From Gonapodya prolifera JEL478 (lineage: Eukaryota > Monoblepharomycota > Monoblepharidomycetes > Monoblepharidales > Gonapodyaceae): a stretch of 64,000 nucleotides of DNA. Under the pieces are notes generated by a model. The model was not told the DNA's origin and made no database searches. It was given only the letters and a program-made list of their open reading frames with translations. Positions 58,746-64,000 of this stretch are shown piece by piece. The stretch lies in assembly GCA_001574975.1 (NCBI GenBank), contig KQ965743.1, positions 309,660 through 373,659 on the forward strand. The letters run 5' to 3'. The translations under genes and the position numbers were made by a program. Positions within the stretch are counted from its first letter, which is position 1; each line of letters opens with the position of its first letter.

Positions 58746-61700
58746 ATGTCCGATTCCACGCCGGGAGACGGCTCCCTGTTGGTGTCGTCCCTCGCCCGGG
58801 GCACGAAGCTGCCGCCCGAAGTCGAGGAGGGAAACGTGGAGTACAAGGTACGTCACCGCGTCATGCGTGCCTGCGTGTGTGTGTGCGGGGCGAGCTCACC
58901 GGGATCGTGCATTCTTCACCCGTGGGGGACGTGGCGAGTACAGCTCAGGTTGACAGATGTCAACACGGAGAGATTGGAGCATTTGACGACGCAGATGAAG
59001 TGGAGGTACGTGTCCATGGCGATTCCGCGGTGGGAGCTGGATCTAATCCGTGCGGACACTTGGTTCGTGGTTGTTCCCATGACTCCTACCTGTCTCGCCC
59101 ACATTATCCGCGCCCCATTCTTTGCTCTCTCAACCCTCACATTTCATCCACTACAACCGGTGTGATGCTATTGAACTCCCCACTCAGACTACACGAGGGC
59201 CGTGGTGTTGCCGTGTATGAGCTCGGGGTCTCGGACGACGGGACGCCCATGGGACTCTCTCCCGGCGACCTGCGAGTGACGCTTGACACACTGCGAGCGA
59301 TTTGCCACAAGTCCAGCGCGGAATTTGTGTCCGTGACCCGGCGCCACGTCAGCGATAACGAGATTGCGAAACTGGCGCTTCACAGCACCACGATGTCGCC
59401 CGTCACCAGCGCCGATATTTTCGGAATCACGGCTGGGGCGGACGTGAACGGAGCTGATGGGATCTCTGCCACGCAAGCGCCCCTGAGACTAGGGAGCGCG
59501 GCAGCGCGGGGACCCAAGAAGAAGAAGAAGAAGGATGAGGAGGATCCCCGCGTGATTAAAATGCGAGAAAAGGAAGAAGGGTTTCCGAGTGCCATGTTTG
59601 ATCTGGAGGCCTTGGGTGGACTCGATGACGGCTTGTCCCAGGGTTATGTCGGGTGGACCTCACCCGAATCTGAGAATGGCCCTGGGGACTCTGAAACTAT
59701 CGCCGCTGCGAAAATTCCGAGGAAGAAGTCGAACAAGAAGTCCAAGCACTTGAGCGGCGACCAGCGACGCTCCTCTCCCTCTTCGTCTCCCCTGTCGTCC
59801 TCCCTCGCAATCTTTGGTCTGGACTCTCCTACCTCCGTCACGGCATCGCTCTCTCCTTCATCGCAACCGGACTCTCTTTTCAACCACTCGGAGCGCGTGT
59901 CTCCGTCTCCGTCTCGTAATCCTAGCTGCAAATCCCCGCGGCCTGTCCCCGCATTTACAGCGGCTGCGACTTACGAGGACAGCGACTTGTTCGGAAGCTC
60001 GCCTGTACGGACAGACTCTGGTATGGCGAGGTCTACCAATGGCCGCTCGCCGCGACGTGACTTCACTACAGAGGATGACGACATTGGACTGTTCGGTCCA
60101 GACGACGCCCCCGCCGCTCCCCGACCCAACTCCAAGAAGGCGCGGCTTCCCTCCCCACGGCACGAAGTCACCACAGAAGACGACGACATCGGACTGTTCC
60201 GTCCAGACGATGGTCCTCCTGCTCCCCGACCCAACTCCAAGAAAGCGCGACCTCCCTCCCCGCAGCGCGAGTCCACCACAGAGGACGACGACATTGGACT
60301 GTTTCGTTCAGACGATGGCCCTCCCGCGCCCCGACCCAACGCCAAGAAGGAGTCCAAGCCGGCTATCCCGGCTTCGGAGGAGCGCAGGGTCGTCGCGGAG
60401 GTCGTGGTGCGCAAAGTGCACTCTTTCGGGATGGACTTGTTCGGTTCTGGAAACGGCATAGGCAGTACCGAAGATCTTGTTCAGGCTTCGGGGCAAGGTT
60501 CCGGCGGCATGGGTACCCCCTCGGAGGGCGTGGTCGAGATGCGCATCGTTGTCCTCGGACCGGAACATGCCGGGAAGTCCACACTCCTTGGAGTGCTGAC
60601 TCACGGAGTTCCCGACAACTCCAAAGGACGTGCCAGACTCAACCTCTTGCGGCACAAGCACGAGGTTCTCACTGGGCGAACGTCGCACCTTGCCCACCAA
60701 CTGATCGGATTCCCAGTTCAACAGGGCAATGTAGGGACAGCGCAGAATGGAGACAGGCCCGGGACGCCAGGGTCGCTCGACATGAGAAAGAAAATGATGG
60801 GCTCGGCGAGAGACGATGACGACTTGTCCTTCTTTTCGCACGTCGCAGGTGGTTCTTCGCATTCTCCAGGTGACAATGCGTCTCCTTCTCACTCTATTCT
60901 GAACTACCGCACACATGGAACATGGGAGGACATTGTGGGCAACTCTTCGCGGATCATTCACTTTGTCGACACTGCGGGACACCCCAAATACCGCCGCACC
61001 TCCGTCACAGGACTCATGGGGTACGGCCCGGACGCCGCGCTCTTAGTGGTTCCGGCTGATAAGGGGTACCTCAGCGATGTTGCGAAGGAAACGTGGACCA
61101 TGTGTTGTGGGTTGGGCGTGCGGGTCGCGCTCGTAGTGAGCAAGGTTGACCTGGCGTCAGGGCACAACGTGAGACGAACGCTTGAAGGCATTGCGGAAAT
61201 GGTGGGTGGGGCGTTTGACTGGGACATGGACGACGATATCGACGCTGCGGGACAGAACGTGAAGATGACCGGCTCCGGGAGCGATAGTGAGGAGATCCTC
61301 TTGACACCGCCGGACCAGGTGAAACTCGCTCTGCTGAAGTCACCCGCGTCCCTCAGTAGTCGCCAAATGGACTCGCTGGTGGCGGGTTTTGTTGCAAGAC
61401 GTGTGGTGCCAGTGTTCTTGGCGAGTTCTGTAACAGAAGACGGTTTGGACGAACTTGTGGAGTTTCTGAGAGTGTTGCCAAAGATCAGTGGACGGAAATG
61501 GCAGGAAAAGATGAACAGAGATGTTGAGTTCCAGATTGAGGAGGTCTTCACAGTGCCTGGTAAGTGGAGCTGACTCAGTGCGTGAAGTTTCGCTGTATCT
61601 CACACGTGGCCATGGTACTCTACATGTAGATGTTGGTCCTGTTGTTGCGGGCGTTCTCCTGGCAGGCACACTCTGTCCAGCAACTGAAACTCGAACGCTT

Positions 61701-62894
61701 TTCCTCGGCCCGACAAATCGTGATGGTGACTTTATACCAGTACGTGTCACGTCTGTTCAGCGCCAGCGCATTGCAGTTCGTTCAGCGCGTGCGGGAGATG
61801 CATGCACCCTGGCGATTGAGTGCCTCGAGGAGAACGTGGAATTTCGTACGGCGAATCGAAGCAAGCGGAGGACAGAGACTGCAGGCGAAGACGGAGAATC
61901 GACAGCGAAGGTTGCTCGCTCGCCTACACCCGTCAAGTCACCTTCCTTGCTTGGTAAGAGCCCGAAGCACACACGATCCCCCAGTTTTGGTAGACGCCAT
62001 AGTCCCGGTTTGTCGGGCTCTCCTGGTATTGCAGGAATGGGACACAAGTCACCTCCTTTGAGGCGAAGAGCAAACGGCGTCGATGCCGGCGTGATGGGAA
62101 TGTTTGGGCTCTCGGAGAGTGAGGCGGAGGACAGCGAAGACATTGGATTCGATGAAGTTCAAGTGGGCCCAGCAGATCCCACAACGACGTCTTCTCCATC
62201 CTCCGAGCGCAAGGTTCGTGCAGTTAAGCTACGACGAGGCCAGGCCATAGTCTCTACAACTGGAGGGTCGCGGGTGCAGATTCGAATCGGTGATGGTGTT
62301 GCAACGCTCCCCACTCCGGTTGGAGAATGGGAAGTGGAGGCTCAGGTGGAGGTTCTCAGGTCAGCGCAAGAAGGCGTCCGGCGAAGTGACGATTCGTTTG
62401 GTATTGCGCGCAAGGGAGTGATACATATTGGAAGCATTCGGCAGACGGTGGAGATTGTGGAAGTTCGGGATGTGATAAAGAGGAGATTGTTACAGATTAA
62501 ATTGACTGAACCCACAACCCCTCCGGGGGTTGGTGTGGAGATTGGAGACTTGGATTTTCCTCCAGTGGGACTGGATTCTAGGTCAGGGAGTCCGTCGCCC
62601 TCATTTTTGGCAACTGAGGCTAGTCCTGGAGATTCGGGTGAGTTGCAACCACTCCCGCCACCGGTAGAGGATGCAAGCTTGCATCTGGGAGATAGTGCCA
62701 CAGATCTAGGGACTGATTTTGCGGTGGCAAAGGCTGAGAACAACACTTTGGCGCGTCTCTCTGACCTTGGAGACGGTGGGCGTATCAGGTTCCGATTCCT
62801 GGCCCAACCTGAATGGGTTCGAGAGGGATGGAGAGTTTTGTACAGAGCTGACAACGGTTTGTTGGCCGTTGGGAAAGTTATACCCTCAATTTAA
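58746..62894 (+). CDS. GTPBP1: GTPBP1/GTPBP2-like translational GTPase
   Basis: Large EF-Tu-like GTPase of the GTPBP1/2 group, which delivers tRNA or resolves stalled ribosomes and aids exosome action. Exons 58746-58847, 58944-59005, 59188-61559 and 61630-62894 give 1266 aa. The N-terminus LPPEVEEGNVEYK, then LRLTDVNTERLEHLTTQMKW and RLHEGRGVAVYELGV, is the family's own domain. A disordered insertion of about 300 residues follows, including a tandem repeat. The G domain has GPEHAGKSTLLG (about residue 512), VDTAGHPKYRR and SKVD. Domains 2 and 3: FQIEEVFTVPG spliced to DVGPVVAGVLL, and HIGSIRQTVEIVEV. Animal family members are about 600-670 aa; this one is twice that through insertions. Confidence 0.9.
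60065..60355 (+). repeat. Three 105-bp in-frame repeats in the GTPBP gene
   Basis: Units start at 60065, 60170 and 60275, each 35 codons (the last partial). The core reads TTEDDDIGLF, then a DD(A/G)P(A/P)APRPN stretch, then KKARxPSP. Codon differences between copies show some age. Confidence 0.92.
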
Positions 62895-63186
62895 TTAGAC
62901 CAATATAAAATGAACTCCATGCTCTGTTCATACGCCCAGCGTTACACTGCCGTGTCATCGACGTGGTTTGCTCGGATCACACTCATGCAAATGACATTTG
63001 GTCTTGCCACCGTTTCGCCTCTCGCACTTTCGTTGACAAATTTCGTACAATTGAATGTCGTATTCGTACAATTCCTGTATACGTTTTTGTAAAGTCCGAA
63101 ACTTCAGTATGGTTGGCGATCAAAGCCGATCCAGGCGAAGATGAGACTGCTGCCTGATTCTCTACGACACCGACATCGACAAGCAA

Positions 63187-64000
63187 ATGAAGCCAGTAGA
63201 CGAAGAAGACCTGGAGAGAATCCGACAGGAAGCCTCTCCTGTGCAGGATGAAAGCCCCACCCAAAGACTTGCTCGAGAGGTGCGCAGCCTCCATCTTCAT
63301 TTCAGTTCCTTGGTTTACAGCTTGCTGCCTCTCACAGCGCAAGGAGAAACATTCGAAATCGGTGGCCATGGTAGAGAAATGGGGTGACAGTCTCTTGCGG
63401 CAACGGGAGAAACGATTGGCAGCCCAAGAAGAACGAAAGAGAGCGATCGAGGTGCTTTTACCTTCTGCTGCTACCCTGCTTGAATTGTTTGGCTGAAATA
63501 TGAGCTTTGGTTCAAAGGACGAACGGGAAAAGCTCTCAGCAGAATGGAAGATGTTGAAGAACGATGAGCGCCAAGATGCAGTGAAACGTGCTCGACGGCT
63601 CCAGCAAGCAGCGTCAGCTCGACACCGAAAACTAGACTCAGTTGCTCTTGTTTCTGCTGTCTTGGAGGAGCGAAAGCTGCAAATTCAGTATAAGGATATG
63701 ACCCAGCAACGGGAGTCCGCATTGCAACACGATGAAGACGCGAGAGATGCGCATAGGAGAGATAAGGAGGACGAGCGACTTGCTAAGAAAAAGGAGACGG
63801 AGAGGCGAAATAGAATTCAGGATGCGTTGCAACAACGTGACCGTGCAAAAGCCGAAAAGGACGAAGAGCAGAAACGTCGTGCCCTGAGCTCGAAAGGTTA
63901 CAGTGATCAACTAAGAAGAATTGAGGAAGGCATTGTAGCACAAAAGCGCAGACTTCTGTCTGCCAAGGCGGATCAAATTCAAACCTACAAGGCTTCTTTA
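63187..64000 (+). CDS. CFAP210: CFAP210 (CCDC173)-like flagellar coiled-coil protein, partial
   Basis: Axonemal microtubule inner protein family; in animals and algae it binds inside the doublet. Exons 63187-63279, 63338-63451 and 63518 onwards, open to the window edge (230 codons visible). Nearly all residues after 30 form a charged coiled coil. The order of blocks follows CFAP210: an N-terminal LERI(R/Q) helix, RLAREKR-type stretch, SVAMVEKWGDSLLRQREKRL, KNDERQDAVKRARRLQQ, then SVALVSAVLEERKLQIQYK matching the family's LLLSRVMKERDAQIEFK. Upstream exons may exist, as animal proteins have about 30 more N-terminal residues. Coiled coils invite false matches, so confidence is moderate; a flagellar role would fit a zoosporic fungus. 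Confidence 0.6.

Overview
The window is nuclear DNA of a fungus that almost certainly makes flagellated zoospores (a chytrid-grade, early-diverging lineage). Fungal markers include a full MMM1 of the ERMES tether. Two genes point away from Dikarya: a B12-linked MMAA/MeaB GTPase and, at the right edge, a coiled-coil protein that resembles the ciliary inner-junction protein CFAP210. Genes are packed on both strands, spaces between them are often under 200 bp, and most are cut by short GT-AG introns (about 50-120 nt). I rebuilt exons by hand from splice signals, reading-frame phase and family conservation. Spans given for genes run from start codon to stop codon and include introns.

Layout. 1-10.8 kb: end of orotate phosphoribosyltransferase, RNA polymerase III subunit C11, a p24 cargo receptor, a large PPR protein, MMAA-like GTPase, an O-fucosyltransferase-like enzyme and an ARF6-like GTPase. 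11-15.4 kb: a Mediator subunit 9 candidate, an unusual secreted His/Pro/Gly-rich protein and an unknown acidic protein. 15.6-20.4 kb: two paralogous enoyl-CoA hydratase/isomerase genes, convergent, flanking a casein kinase 2 beta subunit. 20.8-31 kb: NmrA-like reductase, NRAMP metal transporter, histidine phosphatase, DGAT1 and the WRNIP1/Mgs1 ATPase. 31-41.5 kb: MMM1, low-molecular-weight tyrosine phosphatase, glucose-6-phosphate dehydrogenase, a GATA factor, an unknown zipper protein and ribosomal protein uL1. 41.8-51.8 kb: PI4-kinase beta, cyclin H, a Ctr copper transporter with a Cys-rich ectodomain and a FAM173-like methyltransferase. 51.8-58.7 kb: two gene-poor stretches around a large, probably mitochondrial unknown protein. 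58.7-64 kb: a GTPBP1/2-type GTPase and the partial CFAP210-like gene.

Themes rather than operons: lipid and peroxisomal metabolism (two enoyl-CoA hydratases, one ending in SKL; G6PD ending in AKL; DGAT1), mitochondria (MMM1, PPR, MMAA, possible ATP-synthase-type methyltransferase), metals (NRAMP, Ctr, His-rich secreted protein), trafficking (ARF6, PIK1, p24) and transcription (C11, Med9, cyclin H, GATA). I saw no convincing rRNA, tRNA, CRISPR, LTR element or DNA transposon. The most unusual items are the His-rich secreted protein, the 10-nt micro-exon of the uL1 gene, the Cys-rich Ctr ectodomain, and possible peroxisomal tails created by terminal exons.
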